Assembly (NCBI GenBank): GCA_016290325.1
Contig: JAEETL010000006.1
Location: forward strand, 42,222 to 106,221
Reading direction: 5' to 3'
Length of the DNA stretch: 64,000 bases
Source of the DNA: Muribaculaceae bacterium
GTDB taxonomy: Bacteria; Bacteroidota; Bacteroidia; Bacteroidales; Muribaculaceae
In this document: one piece after another, positions 1 to 10,483 of the stretch
How positions within the stretch are numbered: position 1 is the stretch's first letter
How the letters are laid out: each line of letters opens with the position of its first letter
The notes under the pieces: model-generated
What the model was told of the DNA's origin: nothing
Database searches by the model: none
What the model saw: only the letters and a program-made list of their open reading frames with translations
Translations under genes and position numbers: made by a program

Positions 1-336
1 TTGCTCGACATCTTCACTAACACACCCGGCATGAACGCGCTGGCTTGCACCATACTGGCTGCTGTGCGCCGTCCGGTGTTCAACCTGTTCGTTTCCCATG
101 AGAACGACATGAACATCCCCATCCCCTCGGTGGACTCAATGGGTGTGAGCGACTATTTCAAGTACATGGCAAGCCTGGTCACGCTTTACTGCACCCTGAT
201 TTTCCTCATCCAGGCCTTCACGCTGCATAACATCGTGCTCACATTGGCACGCATTGTCGCCAGCAGCGCTTTGTCAATCATCATCATCTTTGGGTTGGAC
301 AGTTTAGTTAGCACTCGCCGTGAGAAAAGATTATAA
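1..336 (+). CDS. mreD: Rod shape-determining protein MreD, C-terminal part
   Basis: The reading frame is open from the left edge and ends at the TAA at 334-336, so the true start lies outside the window. The visible ~111 residues are mostly hydrophobic, with at least two membrane segments (around residues 55-75 and 80-102), as expected for the small inner-membrane protein MreD of the elongasome. The sequence alone is weakly diagnostic; the call rests mainly on context, since the frame overlaps the start of a PBP2 gene by 17 bp and rodA follows, the conserved mreBCD-mrdA-rodA order of Bacteroidota. Any other small membrane protein is possible but unlikely. Confidence 0.75.
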   Translation: MLDIFTNTPGMNALACTILAAVRRPVFNLFVSHENDMNIPIPSVDSMGVSDYFKYMASLVTLYCTLIFLIQAFTLHNIVLTLARIVASSALSIIIIFGLDSLVSTRREKRL

Positions 337-2245
337 CCTCGAGAAACGCAAGTTTGTCATCGGCGGCTTTATCGTGGCGATTGTGCTCATCTATATCGTC
401 CGCCTGGTGCAACTGCAGGTGCTTGACAGCTCCTACAAGGCCCACGCCGATAACAACGCCTTCATGGAGAAGGTCATCTATCCCTCGCGCGGACTCATCT
501 ATGACCGCAACGGCAAACTGGTGGTGTACAACACCCCCGAGTATGACCTGATGATGATTCCTAAGGATGTGACCCCATTTGACACAGTGGATTTTTGCAA
601 CACGCTGCAAATCAGCCGCAGCGAGTTTGACCAGCGCTGGCAGGAGATGAGAAAAGGGCGCAATTACTCGGCATTCACCCAACAGGTGTTCATGCACCAC
701 CTCACGCCCGAGGATTATGGCCGGTTGCAGGAGAAACTGTACCGTTTCCCGGGTTTCTTTGTCGTGCAGCGCATCCTAAGGCAATACAGCTATCCGGTCG
801 CAGCCAACGTGCTGGGCGACATCCGCGAGGTCAACAACAAAGACATTGAGAACGACGACTACTACCGCCCCGGAGATTATACCGGCGACTTGGGTATAGA
901 GAAGAGCTACGAAACCTGGCTGCGAGGCATCAAGGGCAAGGAAATCCTTATCCGTGACGCGACAGGAAAGATCAAGGGACGCTATAACGACGGAGCCGAT
1001 GACGTGTCGCCTGTAGCAGGCAACAACCTAAAACTGAGCATCGACATCGAATTGCAGGCCTACGGCGAGCTGCTCATGCAGGGTAAGGTGGGCGCTATCG
1101 TGTGCATCGAGCCCAAGACGGGCGAGATCCTCGCGCTGGTGTCCAGCCCGAGCTACGACCCGTCGCTGCTCATGGGTAAGGAGCGCGGCAAGAATTACCG
1201 CGACCTGGTAAACAACCGGCTCAAGCCGCTGTATGACAGGTCCTATATGGCGGCCTACCCGCCCGGATCGACATTCAAGCCCACCCAAGGCCTGATTTTC
1301 CTCCAAGAAGGCATCATCAGCACGAGCACACTGTTCCCCTGTCGTCGAGGTTATGTCAATGCGGGATTGCGTGTGGGATGCCACGGCCACTACTCGCCCA
1401 TCTCGCTCAAGCCCGCCCTGCAGACGTCGTGCAACGCCTACTTTTGCTGGGGCTTCAAGTACATGATGGACAAGCGTTCCAAGTATGGCTCGACGGGCAA
1501 AGCCTTTGAGGTGTGGAAAAACCACATGGTGTCGATGGGCTATGGTTACAAGCTGGGCATCGACATGCCGGGCGAAAGCCGAGGCTTTATCCCCAACACC
1601 GCTTTTTATGACAAGATTTATGGCGAAGGTAAATGGGTGGGACAAACCATCATCAGCGACGCCATCGGACAAGGCGAAATCCTCGCCACCCCGCTGCAAA
1701 TCGCTAACCTGAGCGCTACCATCGCCAACAGGGGCTATTACATCACGCCCCACGTGGTCAAGAACATCGAGGGCATTGGGGTACTCAAGAAAAACATCGA
1801 GCGCCACGATACCGACATCGATAAGAAGTATTACAACGACATCGTCGAGGGTATGCGTATGGCTGTGTTGGGTGGCACCTGTACCCGCGCCAATATTCCG
1901 GGACTGGACGTGTGTGGCAAGACGGGAACGGCCCAGAACCCTCATGGCCGCGACCACTCGGTTTTCATGGGTTTTGCTCCGATGAACGACCCCAAAATCG
2001 CGGTGTGTGTCTATGTTGAGAACGCAGGCTTTGGCGCAGCATTCGGCGTGCCCATCGGTGCGCTGATGATCCAGCGGTACCTGCGCGGCAACTCCCCCGG
2101 CCTGCAAGCCCAGGGACGCGCCATGGCAAGCCGCCATACAATTTCAGTCCCCAAGGTCAAAAAGACCACCAATTCCGGCACCCAGGCCGACAAGAATAAG
2201 AAACAACCTTCAAAACCCGTGTCAAGCGATGGAAGTAAGGAATGA
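320..2245 (+). CDS. mrdA: Penicillin-binding protein 2 (elongasome transpeptidase)
   Basis: Class B penicillin-binding protein that cross-links peptidoglycan in the periplasm during side-wall elongation, working with RodA. It has an N-terminal membrane anchor at about residues 12-32, a PBP dimerisation domain, and a transpeptidase domain with all three active-site motifs: STFK with the nucleophile Ser317, SCN at 370-372, and KTGT starting at Lys534. Length (641 aa) is usual for PBP2. The start is a GTG inside the end of mreD; it keeps the anchor and gives the 17-bp overlap typical of coupled translation. The tail after about residue 600 is Lys/Ser/Thr rich and probably disordered. The next gene, rodA, again overlaps by 17 bp. 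Confidence 0.96.
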   Translation: MRKDYNLEKRKFVIGGFIVAIVLIYIVRLVQLQVLDSSYKAHADNNAFMEKVIYPSRGLIYDRNGKLVVYNTPEYDLMMIPKDVTPFDTVDFCNTLQISRSEFDQRWQEMRKGRNYSAFTQQVFMHHLTPEDYGRLQEKLYRFPGFFVVQRILRQYSYPVAANVLGDIREVNNKDIENDDYYRPGDYTGDLGIEKSYETWLRGIKGKEILIRDATGKIKGRYNDGADDVSPVAGNNLKLSIDIELQAYGELLMQGKVGAIVCIEPKTGEILALVSSPSYDPSLLMGKERGKNYRDLVNNRLKPLYDRSYMAAYPPGSTFKPTQGLIFLQEGIISTSTLFPCRRGYVNAGLRVGCHGHYSPISLKPALQTSCNAYFCWGFKYMMDKRSKYGSTGKAFEVWKNHMVSMGYGYKLGIDMPGESRGFIPNTAFYDKIYGEGKWVGQTIISDAIGQGEILATPLQIANLSATIANRGYYITPHVVKNIEGIGVLKKNIERHDTDIDKKYYNDIVEGMRMAVLGGTCTRANIPGLDVCGKTGTAQNPHGRDHSVFMGFAPMNDPKIAVCVYVENAGFGAAFGVPIGALMIQRYLRGNSPGLQAQGRAMASRHTISVPKVKKTTNSGTQADKNKKQPSKPVSSDGSKE

Positions 2246-3698
2246 AGATGAGAATACCAACCTATTAGGATCGGTGGACTGGTTCACTATCATCCTGTAC
2301 CTGATCATGGTCGTGGCAGGCGCGGTTAGCATCTATGCCGCCACCTATGACTATGATAAGGCCAGCATGTTTGACCTGAGTGAGTACTCGGGCAAGCAGT
2401 TCATGTGGGCAGCCATGGCCTTCCTCATCGGCTTCTCACTGTTGCTCATCGACAGGCGCATCTATGAAGCCTATGCCTACCCCATCTACGGGTTTATGAT
2501 ATTGCTGCTGATTATCACCATCTTTGTCGCGCCTGACATCAAGGGATCGCGCTCATGGCTGGTGTTCGGCCCCGTGAGCCTGCAACCCGCCGAATTCACC
2601 AAGGCGGCCACCGCACTAGCGTTGGCTAAACTGTTCAGCACATACGGCTTCACGCTGAACGGATGGCGCAACTACGCCATCGCCTTTGCTATCATCGTTT
2701 TGCCCATCCTGTGCATCATCCTGGAAAAGGAGACGGGCTCTGCACTGGTTTACACGGCGCTCATCTTTGTCCTCTACCGCGAGGGCATGTCGGGTTTCGT
2801 GCTGTTTGCAGCCTTGATGGCGGTAGTCTATTTTGTGGTGGTGCTCAAGTTTGCCGCCATCACGTTCATGGGCATCCCATTAGGCATGGTCATCGCCTTT
2901 ATCCTTGTCATGACACTCATCGTGGGGATGCTGCTGGTCTATTGCCGCTCGTGGATACTGGGGCGCAACGTGCTGTTGGGCTACCTGGCTGCAGGTGCGC
3001 TGGCAGGCGGGCTGACGCTGGCGGGTGTGCATGTCAACGGCTATGCTTTTTTCTTGCCGGTCATCTTCCTGTCGTTGCTCTACCTGCTGTGGGGCATGTT
3101 GCATGACGACTTGAAGAAAGTGCTCATCACCATGTGCTTTGCAGCGGCATCAATCCTGTTCATGTTCATGGTGGATATCGCCTTCAACAAGGTGCTGGAG
3201 CCGCATCAGCAAAAACGCATCATGGTCACCCTGGGCATCGCCGACGACCCTCGCGGCGCGGGCTACAACGTCAACCAGAGCAAAATCGCCATTGGCAGCG
3301 GCGGCATCATGGGCAAGGGCTTCCTGAACGGAACACAGACTAAACTCAAATACGTCCCCGAGCAGCACACCGATTTCATCTACTGCACCATCGGAGAGGA
3401 GAAGGGCTTTGTGGGCAGCGTGGCTGTGCTCTTGCTGTACCTGGCACTCATCTTGCGCATCATCACCCTAGCCGAGCGCAACCACTCGACCTTCGCGCGA
3501 GTTTATGCCTACTGTGTCGCGTCCTACCTCATCTTCCACCTCACCATCAACATCGGCATGGTCATCGGCTTGTGCCCCGTCATCGGCATCCCGCTTCCCT
3601 TCTTCAGTTACGGCGGCTCCTCGCTGTGGGGCTTTACCATCCTGTTGTTCATCCTCTTGCGCATTGACGCCGACCGTCACTCCTACGGCTCCTGGTAA
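2229..3698 (+). CDS. rodA: RodA, SEDS peptidoglycan glycosyltransferase
   Basis: Polytopic inner-membrane glycosyltransferase of the SEDS family (RodA/FtsW/SpoVE) that polymerises lipid II for cell elongation. The 489-aa protein is hydrophobic throughout, with about ten to eleven predicted membrane segments, an ETGSALVY stretch near residue 170 matching the conserved SEDS loop, and the C-terminal PFFSYGGSS signature. It is about 100 residues longer than E. coli RodA; the extra length lies in the middle (roughly residues 190-310, additional membrane segments), which is common in Bacteroidota. It overlaps mrdA by 17 bp and is followed by a hairpin terminator, so it is the last gene of the rod operon. 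Confidence 0.95.
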   Translation: MEVRNEDENTNLLGSVDWFTIILYLIMVVAGAVSIYAATYDYDKASMFDLSEYSGKQFMWAAMAFLIGFSLLLIDRRIYEAYAYPIYGFMILLLIITIFVAPDIKGSRSWLVFGPVSLQPAEFTKAATALALAKLFSTYGFTLNGWRNYAIAFAIIVLPILCIILEKETGSALVYTALIFVLYREGMSGFVLFAALMAVVYFVVVLKFAAITFMGIPLGMVIAFILVMTLIVGMLLVYCRSWILGRNVLLGYLAAGALAGGLTLAGVHVNGYAFFLPVIFLSLLYLLWGMLHDDLKKVLITMCFAAASILFMFMVDIAFNKVLEPHQQKRIMVTLGIADDPRGAGYNVNQSKIAIGSGGIMGKGFLNGTQTKLKYVPEQHTDFIYCTIGEEKGFVGSVAVLLLYLALILRIITLAERNHSTFARVYAYCVASYLIFHLTINIGMVIGLCPVIGIPLPFFSYGGSSLWGFTILLFILLRIDADRHSYGSW

Positions 3699-3721
3699 AA
3701 CTCAATGCACTATATAAAAAA

Positions 3722-3757
3722 GCAAAAGTCCGGCTCTCACGAGTGGGACTTTAAATT
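3722..3757 (+). terminator. Probable terminator after rodA
   Basis: Inverted repeat AAAGTCC (3725-3731) and GGACTTT (3746-3752), with CTC/GAG pairing inside, followed by an A/T-rich run. It lies 27 bp past the rodA stop. The T tract is imperfect, so confidence is moderate. Confidence 0.5.
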
Positions 3758-3976
3758 TTATGAATAGAATCTGTATAGAAAAGTGCAATATCTCTTTTTC
3801 GTGCTGCAAAGTTCGTCATTATTTTTTTCCCCACAAAATATTTTTGTAAAAAAATGCACATTATTTCCTTGGTAAGCTATTTTTCCCTATGAGAATCAAT
3901 AGAATAGCCCAAATTTTCTACTCAGTATAGATTCATTTTTCTCATCAAATGTGCCCCATGGTTTTAAAAATGGCAT

Positions 3977-3984
3977 TAAATTTG
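3977..3984 (+). promoter_or_regulatory. -7 promoter box of the DUF4105 gene
   Basis: TAAATTTG matches the Bacteroidota -7 consensus TAnnTTTG, 20 bp before the ATG at 4005. No clear TTG -33 box was seen. Confidence 0.5.
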
Positions 3985-4004
3985 CAAATCCTTAACTATT
4001 AGTG

Positions 4005-5240
4005 ATGCAACGGCTGCTGCGATCATATTATGTGACAATGTTGTGTGCCCTGTGTGCAACGGGTACACTTGAGGCTGCGCCCGAACTTCCCCAATCAATG
4101 CCCAAAGAGGCTTTAGAAGAGGATTCGGTCAAGGTGAGTCTTGTCACGTTCTATCCTGGCAGTGAGCCACACAACATCTGGGGACACAGCGAGATACGCG
4201 TTCAGCAAGGCCCTGTGGACCTGTACTTCAACTACGGCGTGTTTGACTTTCAAGCGCCTGCGTTCATGTGGCGCTTCATGCTGGGCGAAACCGATTATAT
4301 ATGCCAGCCCGTGCCGCGTTTCTATGCCACTATGGGCATGGAGGAGCGACGCATGGTCGAGCAAGAACTCAATCTGCCCCAAGATAGAGCCATTGCCGTC
4401 AGAGACTTCCTGTGGAACAATGCCCAGCCCGAGAATCGCACCTATCGCTACAAGTTCCTGAGTGACAACTGCTCTACCCGTCCCCGCGACATCATCGAGA
4501 TGGCAGCGGGCGAGGGACTGCAATATCCCGCAATGACCGATACGGCTGTCACCTATCGTGACATATTGGCACACTACTGCCGCAACTATGCATGGGAGCA
4601 TTTTGGCATCGATCTGGTGCTGGGCTGGAACATCGACACAATACTCGACCAGCGTGCTACCATGTTCATCCCCATGCTGTTGATGGATGCCGTAGCAGAA
4701 GCCACCATCACGACCGACAGCGTGACGATGCCACTGGTCAAATCCACCACCGTGCCCATCGACAAGAGTACCGAAGGCAATGTAAGACCGCCCACGCCAT
4801 GGTATCTGTCACCCATGACCGTCGCTCTGCTCGTGCTGGCATTGACCCTGCTCGTGACGGGCCGTGACATGAAGCGCCGCGATGTCTCAAAATGGTTTGA
4901 CACGTTATTATTCACCACGGGTGGTTTAGCAGGTTGCATCTTGTTTTTCCTCATCTTTTTCTCGACCCACGAGGCCACATCGCCCAACATCAACATCGCG
5001 TGGCTCAACCCGCTGTTGCTCTTGCTGGCCGTGCTGCCCTGGTTCAAGAAAACCCGCAATGCCGCACGGTGGCTTCACGCCCTGAACGCGCTTGTCGTTG
5101 CCCTGCTCATGCTGGCATGGCCCTGGCAACCCCAAGTGGGTAATATCGCCTTCTTCCCCCTGATGACGGCACTGGTGATGCGCTCGCTCACCAACGTCTG
5201 GCTATTGGGTAAACCCACCCGCGGCCCCACCCGAGCCTAA
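4005..5240 (+). CDS. DUF4105 (Lnb N-terminal) domain membrane protein
   Basis: An N-terminal signal-like segment is followed by a periplasmic domain of the DUF4105 / Lnb N-terminal type (about residues 40-200). Signature stretches are FYPGSEPHNIWGHSEIRV near residues 50-65 and SDNCSTRPRD near 153-162; the conserved His and Cys suggest a papain-like hydrolase fold, though the biochemical role is not established. The C-terminal third (from about residue 265) has four or more membrane helices. A GTG at 4002 immediately precedes the ATG chosen here; the difference is one residue. It is a single-gene unit with its own promoter between the rod operon and secA. Substrate unknown. Confidence 0.8.
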   Translation: MQRLLRSYYVTMLCALCATGTLEAAPELPQSMPKEALEEDSVKVSLVTFYPGSEPHNIWGHSEIRVQQGPVDLYFNYGVFDFQAPAFMWRFMLGETDYICQPVPRFYATMGMEERRMVEQELNLPQDRAIAVRDFLWNNAQPENRTYRYKFLSDNCSTRPRDIIEMAAGEGLQYPAMTDTAVTYRDILAHYCRNYAWEHFGIDLVLGWNIDTILDQRATMFIPMLLMDAVAEATITTDSVTMPLVKSTTVPIDKSTEGNVRPPTPWYLSPMTVALLVLALTLLVTGRDMKRRDVSKWFDTLLFTTGGLAGCILFFLIFFSTHEATSPNINIAWLNPLLLLLAVLPWFKKTRNAARWLHALNALVVALLMLAWPWQPQVGNIAFFPLMTALVMRSLTNVWLLGKPTRGPTRA

Positions 5241-5348
5241 ACCTTCTCACCCCTCCACACACCTTTTCCTCCCTCCCCAAAAACCGCCTTTTTGAGCCAT
5301 ATGGGTGATTTATACATTATTAATAGCCCATAATCGGCTAAAAAAATG

Positions 5349-5356
5349 TACCTTTG
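5349..5356 (+). promoter_or_regulatory. -7 promoter box of secA
   Basis: TACCTTTG fits TAnnTTTG and lies 42 bp upstream of the secA ATG. The -33 region is not clear. Confidence 0.55.
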
Positions 5357-5398
5357 CGGTTTGAGAAAAAAAACAACATCAAAAACATATAACAAAAA

Positions 5399-8300
5399 AT
5401 GGGACTTAGTGACATTTTGAAATCAATGTTTGGCAACAAATCTACGCGTGACCTCAAGAAGATCATGCCCGTTGTCAATCAAATCAAAGCAATTTATCCC
5501 GAGATTGATGCATTGGATATCGACGCACTGCGCCAACGCACTGCCGACATCCGACAGATGCTCAACGACTCGGTACAAGACAAGCGCGACGAAATCGAAC
5601 GCATCAAGGCCGAAATCGAGACCCTCGAGTATGAGGAGCGCGAACCCCTGTGGAAGAAAGTCGATGATATCCAAAAGGAGATTCTCGACGTGTTGGAGGA
5701 TAAACTCAACGAGGTACTCCCCACCGTGTTTGCTATTGTGAAATCGACGGCTCGCCGCTTTACCGAGAACGAGACCATCACCGTTACCGCTACTCAACTC
5801 GACCGTGAACTGGCCGCTCAAGGCAAGGACTTTGTGAGCATCGATGGCGACAAGGCCATCTACACCAACCATTGGATTGCCGGCGGTAATGAGATCAAGT
5901 GGGACATGATCCACTATGACGTGCAGCTTATTGGTGGTATCGTACTGCATCAGGGTAAGATCGCCGAGATGGCCACTGGTGAGGGTAAAACCCTCGTGGC
6001 TACCCTGCCCGTCTTCCTCAATGGTTTGACTGGAAACGGTGTTCACGTGGTAACCGTCAACGACTACCTGGCCAAGCGTGATAGCGAGTGGATGGGTCCG
6101 TTGTATATGTTCCATGGCATGACCGTGGCTTGTATCGACAAGACCGAGCCCAACTCACCCCAGCGTCGCGATGCCTACAACTGTGACATCACCTTTGGTA
6201 CCAACAGTGAGTTTGGTTTCGACTACCTGCGCGACAACATGGCCATGCGCCCCGAGGACATGGTGCAACGCCCCCACAACTATGCCATCGTCGATGAGGT
6301 CGATAGCGTCTTGATTGATGATGCCCGTACCCCGTTGATCATCTCTGGCCCCGTGCCTAAGGGCGAGGACCAGATGTTCAATGACTTCAAGCCCAACGTG
6401 GAGCGCGTGTATAACGCACAGCGCCAACTGGTAACCGGACTGCTCGCCGATGCCAAGAAAATGATGGCCAGCGACGACCAGGATACAGTTAAGGAAGGTA
6501 CCCTGCGACTCTTCCGTGCTTTCAAGGGTCTGCCCAAGTACAAGCCACTGATCAAGTTCCTGAGTGAGGAAGGTGTCAAAAACGCCATGCTCAAGACCGA
6601 GGCTTTCTACATGCAGGACAACAACCGCGAGATGCCCACCGTCACCGATCCCCTGTACTTCATCATCGATGAGAAGAACAACACCGTCGAGATGACCGAT
6701 AAGGGTATCGACGTGCTGACCAAGGGTACCGATGATCCCGAATTCTTCATCCTTCCTGACATCGCCGCTCAATTATCGGCTGTCACCAACGAGCCTCTCA
6801 CCGAGGAGGAGAAGATGAACAAGAAGGACGAGTTGCTGGCCAACTACTCGGTTAAAGCCGAGCGTGTCCACACCGTCACCCAGCTCTTGAAGGCTTACAC
6901 CCTGTTTAACCGTGACGACGAGTACATCGTTGATGCCGAGGGCAAGGTGAAGATCGTCGATGAACAGACAGGTCGTGTGATGGAAGGTCGCCGTTATAGC
7001 GACGGTCTGCATCAGGCTATCGAGGCCAAGGAGGGCGTGAACGTCGAGGCTGCTACCCAAACGTTCGCCACCATTACGTTGCAGAACTACTTCCGCATGT
7101 ATCACAAGCTGTCAGGTATGACCGGTACCGCCGAGACCGAAGCTGGTGAGTTCTGGGACATCTACAAACTGGATGTTGTCACCATTCCCACCAACAAGCC
7201 CGTTATCCGCAACGATATGGCCGATCGCGTCTATAAGACCGAGAAGGAAAAATACAACGCCGTCATCAACGAGATCGAGGCGATGCGCAACTCGGGCCGT
7301 CCTACCCTGGTAGGTACGACTAGCGTCGAAATCAGTGAGAGGTTGAGCCGTATGCTTAACCTGCGCCACATCCCCCATAATGTGCTTAACGCCAAGTTGC
7401 ACCAGAAGGAGGCCGACATCGTTGCTCAGGCTGGTCAGTCTATCGACGGCAAGGGTGTCGTGACCATCGCTACCAATATGGCAGGTCGTGGTACCGATAT
7501 CAAGCTCTCTCCCGACGTGAAGGCCGCAGGCGGTCTTGCCATCATCGGCACCGAGCGCCATGAGTCACGCCGTGTGGACCGCCAGTTGCGCGGTCGTTCC
7601 GGCCGTCAAGGAGACCCGGGTTCATCAGTATTCTTCGTGTCGTTCGAGGATAAGCTGATGCGCCTGTTCGCCAGCGAGAGCGTTGTTAAGACGCTTGACC
7701 GACTGGGACTGAAGGATGGCGAGGCCATCGAGAGCAACATGGTCACCAAGAGCATCGAGAATGCTCAGAAGCGTGTCGAGGAAAACAACTTTGGTATCCG
7801 TAAGCATCTGCTCGAGTATGATGACGTGATGAACGCCCAACGTAAGGTGATTTACACCCGCCGCCATCACGCACTCATTGGTGAGCGTATCGGTCTGGAC
7901 ATCATTAACATGCTCTATGATAGTGTTGAGGATATCGTGGAAAGGTTTGGTCCTGACGAGTACGAGGACTTCCAGATGCAGGTTCTCAAGACCTACGCTA
8001 TCGAGCCTCCGTTCAATGAGGAGGAATACCGCCGCATGGATGATAGCAAGAAGCAGGAAATCTTGTACGACAACGTCATCAAGGCCTTCAACCGCAAGAT
8101 GGACCGCCTGAGCGAAGTTGCCGATCCCATCATCCAACAGATTGTACAACAGCAAATTGCTGACGGCATTGAGCCTCAGGGCCTCATCCGTGTCCCCATC
8201 ACCGACGGCAAGCGCACTTTTGGTATCGTGATCGACATCAAGGAGGCTGCTGACACCCATTGCAAGTCGCTTACCAAGGCTTGGCAGAAGGCTGTCATGC

Positions 8301-8740
8301 TGCTCACCATCGACGATAACTGGAAAGAACACCTGCGCGAGATGGACCAGTTGCGCCAGAGCGTTCAGAACGCCAGCTATGAGCAGAAGGACCCGCTGGT
8401 TATCTACAAGACCGAGGCCTTCAACATGTTCAAGCAGATGGTTGGCATCATGAACGGCAAGTCAATCGCCATCCTCATGCGTGGCCAGATTCCCGAGGCA
8501 CCGCCCCAACAGAACGTGCAGGAGCGCGAGCCGATGCAGCGCCGTCCCCGCTATAGCGAGGGTCGTGGTGCCGCAGCCAATCCGAACGCCCCCCAGGGTG
8601 GCGCGCCCATGGCTGGCAATCGCCCGCAGGGTCCCGTCGGCCCCATCCGCAACGAGGGTCCCAAGATCGGACGTAACGATCCTTGCCCCTGTGGTAGCGG
8701 CAAGAAGTATAAGAACTGCCACGGTCGCGGCATAGCTTAA
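5399..8740 (+). CDS. secA: Preprotein translocase ATPase SecA
   Basis: Motor of the Sec pathway: it binds preproteins and drives them through SecYEG by ATP hydrolysis. Walker A GEGKT lies at 194-198, the DEVD box at 299-302, and the helicase-like second nucleotide-binding domain carries [18 protein letters not shown] and [11 protein letters not shown]. The tail is a Pro/Gln-rich linker followed by the SEC-C zinc site with Cys1096, Cys1098, Cys1107 and His1108. At 1113 aa it is about 200 residues longer than E. coli SecA. Part of the excess is a charged, coiled-coil-like N-terminal insertion (about residues 60-100) and a second insertion ahead of Walker A, both typical of Bacteroidota SecA. 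A strong terminator follows. Confidence 0.98.
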   Translation: MGLSDILKSMFGNKSTRDLKKIMPVVNQIKAIYPEIDALDIDALRQRTADIRQMLNDSVQDKRDEIERIKAEIETLEYEEREPLWKKVDDIQKEILDVLEDKLNEVLPTVFAIVKSTARRFTENETITVTATQLDRELAAQGKDFVSIDGDKAIYTNHWIAGGNEIKWDMIHYDVQLIGGIVLHQGKIAEMATGEGKTLVATLPVFLNGLTGNGVHVVTVNDYLAKRDSEWMGPLYMFHGMTVACIDKTEPNSPQRRDAYNCDITFGTNSEFGFDYLRDNMAMRPEDMVQRPHNYAIVDEVDSVLIDDARTPLIISGPVPKGEDQMFNDFKPNVERVYNAQRQLVTGLLADAKKMMASDDQDTVKEGTLRLFRAFKGLPKYKPLIKFLSEEGVKNAMLKTEAFYMQDNNREMPTVTDPLYFIIDEKNNTVEMTDKGIDVLTKGTDDPEFFILPDIAAQLSAVTNEPLTEEEKMNKKDELLANYSVKAERVHTVTQLLKAYTLFNRDDEYIVDAEGKVKIVDEQTGRVMEGRRYSDGLHQAIEAKEGVNVEAATQTFATITLQNYFRMYHKLSGMTGTAETEAGEFWDIYKLDVVTIPTNKPVIRNDMADRVYKTEKEKYNAVINEIEAMRNSGRPTLVGTTSVEISERLSRMLNLRHIPHNVLNAKLHQKEADIVAQAGQSIDGKGVVTIATNMAGRGTDIKLSPDVKAAGGLAIIGTERHESRRVDRQLRGRSGRQGDPGSSVFFVSFEDKLMRLFASESVVKTLDRLGLKDGEAIESNMVTKSIENAQKRVEENNFGIRKHLLEYDDVMNAQRKVIYTRRHHALIGERIGLDIINMLYDSVEDIVERFGPDEYEDFQMQVLKTYAIEPPFNEEEYRRMDDSKKQEILYDNVIKAFNRKMDRLSEVADPIIQQIVQQQIADGIEPQGLIRVPITDGKRTFGIVIDIKEAADTHCKSLTKAWQKAVMLLTIDDNWKEHLREMDQLRQSVQNASYEQKDPLVIYKTEAFNMFKQMVGIMNGKSIAILMRGQIPEAPPQQNVQEREPMQRRPRYSEGRGAAANPNAPQGGAPMAGNRPQGPVGPIRNEGPKIGRNDPCPCGSGKKYKNCHGRGIA

Positions 8741-8765
8741 GTCAGCATCCGTACCCACTAAAAAA

Positions 8766-8801
8766 GGTGTGCCAATCCCCCGATGGATTGGCACGCCTTT
8801 T
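8766..8801 (+). terminator. Rho-independent terminator of secA
   Basis: A 13-bp stem, GGTGTGCCAATCC (8766-8778) with GGATTGGCACGCC (8785-8797), has one G-T wobble and a 6-nt loop and is followed by TTTT. Confidence 0.9.
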
Positions 8802-8813
8802 GTCATAATTTCC

Positions 8814-8844
8814 TTGAGAGAATATAGAAAAAAGAGTATTTTTG
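8814..8844 (+). promoter_or_regulatory. Promoter of the lipoprotein gene at 8870
   Basis: TTG at 8814-8816, a 20-bp spacer and TATTTTTG at 8837-8844 form a full match to the Bacteroidota housekeeping promoter. The ATG follows 25 bp later. Confidence 0.7.
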
Positions 8845-8869
8845 CTGACGAATAACTATTAAATCCAAA

Positions 8870-9667
8870 ATGACTATGAGACAAACGGCACAATGGTTGA
8901 TTGTTGCAGCAGTAATTGCACTGTGCGGCATGACGACGGGTTGCAAGGACAAAGCCCAGCGCCCAGCGAACGGAACGATGGAAGAGGCTATCGCACCAGG
9001 CGATGCGCCTCAGGCAGTGGTTGATCTGATGAAACGAGTGAACATCGACGAATGCTACGAGACATTGATGGAGGACAAGACAACTGGCGTGAGCGTGTGG
9101 AGCTTGATGAAATGCTCCGACACGGTGTCCAGCGAGGGCTATGGAATGGTTGTCGCCAAGGGTGACGTGAAAACCGCTTTGCCCCAACTGCGCCATGGCC
9201 GCATGCCACGGGCACGCTATGACGCCGCCACGGGCGATTTATTGATTGTGGGTGCTGATACCGAGGGCACAGGGGTCAACATCGAGCGGATTTACATGCT
9301 GCGCTTTGATGACAACGGCTACGCGAGCATCACCAACTCCATCGATCCTTACGAGATGCAGCAAGCATGGTGCAAAGCGCTCACCTACTCCATCGATGGG
9401 CAGGACATCACGTTCTATGCCGATGGCAAGCCACTGACCACGGTAACCAACCACATCGAGGACATGGGCGGCTTTATGGACGACGCCATTTACATCGGCG
9501 AGCAAATCAGCTATAGTATTGAGGGCCCGATAACAGTCCACGTCACGCCAGGCGTGAACTTCGTGGTGGGCAAAGTGCTTCACTACGACGACATGCCCAC
9601 CTTGAGCGCAACCGTCACCATGGACGAGAGCGGTCCCAAGTTGAGCAACTTCACCGTCGAGCAATAA
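8870..9667 (+). CDS. Putative lipoprotein of unknown function
   Basis: 265 aa. The N-terminus has a basic start, a hydrophobic core and a TTGC lipobox with Cys at about residue 25, suggesting a lipid-anchored envelope protein. The rest is soluble, acidic and alternates beta-strand-like stretches; I recognise no domain. Phrases such as SIDGQDITFYADGK and HVTPGVNFVVGKV suggest a beta-rich fold. It has its own promoter and ends 10 bp before the convergent gene at 9678 with no terminator between, so the two transcripts may overlap at their 3' ends. A second in-frame ATG lies two codons downstream. Confidence 0.7.
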   Translation: MTMRQTAQWLIVAAVIALCGMTTGCKDKAQRPANGTMEEAIAPGDAPQAVVDLMKRVNIDECYETLMEDKTTGVSVWSLMKCSDTVSSEGYGMVVAKGDVKTALPQLRHGRMPRARYDAATGDLLIVGADTEGTGVNIERIYMLRFDDNGYASITNSIDPYEMQQAWCKALTYSIDGQDITFYADGKPLTTVTNHIEDMGGFMDDAIYIGEQISYSIEGPITVHVTPGVNFVVGKVLHYDDMPTLSATVTMDESGPKLSNFTVEQ

Positions 9668-9677
9668 TTGCTTACCA

Positions 9678-10424
9678 TTATGGTAACTCGTCATCGATGA
9701 TGAGGCGAAGCCACTGAGCGGTGCTCAGAGGGATAGGACCAGCAGGCTCGGTGGACATCAGGCGGTCGTTCAGGTCTTGCAACAACGGGCGTGCGTCACT
9801 CTCCCCGGCGCGGGCGATAATGGCATGCGCCTCAGGCATGGCACGCTCCATCACGGCTCGAGATGATGGCCTGATCAGGAAACTGCGCCAATAGAGCCAA
9901 TAAGCGTAATCATAGATGCGCTGGGCATCCAGCGGATTATCCAGGTCAACCTCGCTAGCGATACACCACTGGCGGGGTACAGGCGCTTTTTCATATTCCT
10001 CATCGAGCAGCATGTGGAACGCCATCGCGAGAGCCTCCAATTCAGCATCATGCGGGTCGAGGACATCATCCCCTACTTCTCCGGCAATTGTCCACCAGAT
10101 GACATAGCGCACGTCGTCGCGGTTAAGCTCGTAGTCGATGTAGTCCTCATCCCTGCCGTAATGGGGCAACGGAGTACCATGACGAAGGGCGTGCAGCCGC
10201 GTGAACGAGCGCCACAGGCCACTATCAGCCACCACATCCTGGAAATAGCCCGTCACCGCAAGCACCACGTCGCGCCTCACGTCATCATCCAGACCGCGCA
10301 ACCATGGCGACTCATCCCACAGCTTCGCTAGCCTGAGTGCTATCCATAAGTAGTACTGGTCAGTCTCGGCCACTCGCGGGTGGTTGGGCTGCCGCTCCAT
10401 AAAATCCTTAACCCTAATTTCCAT
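9678..10424 (-). CDS. DUF3843-like protein of unknown function
   Basis: 248 aa, cytoplasmic, helical, rich in Trp, Asp and Arg. The start region (VKDFMERQPNHPRVAETDQYY) and the acidic, tryptophan-rich body resemble the Bacteroidales-restricted DUF3843 family as I remember it; the family call is from recollection, not a search. There is no signal peptide, membrane segment or known catalytic motif. ATG at 10424 is chosen over a GTG two codons upstream. It lies downstream of tRNA-Thr on the same strand but is separated from it by a terminator. Confidence 0.65.
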   Translation of the reverse strand: MEIRVKDFMERQPNHPRVAETDQYYLWIALRLAKLWDESPWLRGLDDDVRRDVVLAVTGYFQDVVADSGLWRSFTRLHALRHGTPLPHYGRDEDYIDYELNRDDVRYVIWWTIAGEVGDDVLDPHDAELEALAMAFHMLLDEEYEKAPVPRQWCIASEVDLDNPLDAQRIYDYAYWLYWRSFLIRPSSRAVMERAMPEAHAIIARAGESDARPLLQDLNDRLMSTEPAGPIPLSTAQWLRLIIDDELP

Positions 10425-10437
10425 AATCACCTAAATC

Positions 10438-10473
10438 TAAAAAAACGGGAGAGCCAAATACTGGTTCTCCCGT
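10438..10473 (-). terminator. Terminator of tRNA-Thr
   Basis: Read leftward, an 11-of-12-bp stem (10445-10473) with a short loop is followed by a run of seven T (A on the + strand at 10439-10445), 10 bp past the tRNA. Confidence 0.85.
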
Positions 10474-10483
10474 CTTGTGGTCG

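Larger units (their letters stand above)
3699..4004. other. Intergenic region between rodA and DUF4105 gene
   Basis: About 306 bp, AT-rich. It holds a hairpin that probably ends the rod operon (3722-3757) and a TAnnTTTG -7 box just ahead of the next gene (3977-3984). I see no open frame or RNA gene in the rest. Confidence 0.6.

Noticed and set aside
1028..2137. 369-codon minus-strand frame inside mrdA
   Set aside because: Antisense shadow of a well-supported PBP2 gene; His/Val-rich peptide typical of GC-biased reverse frames.
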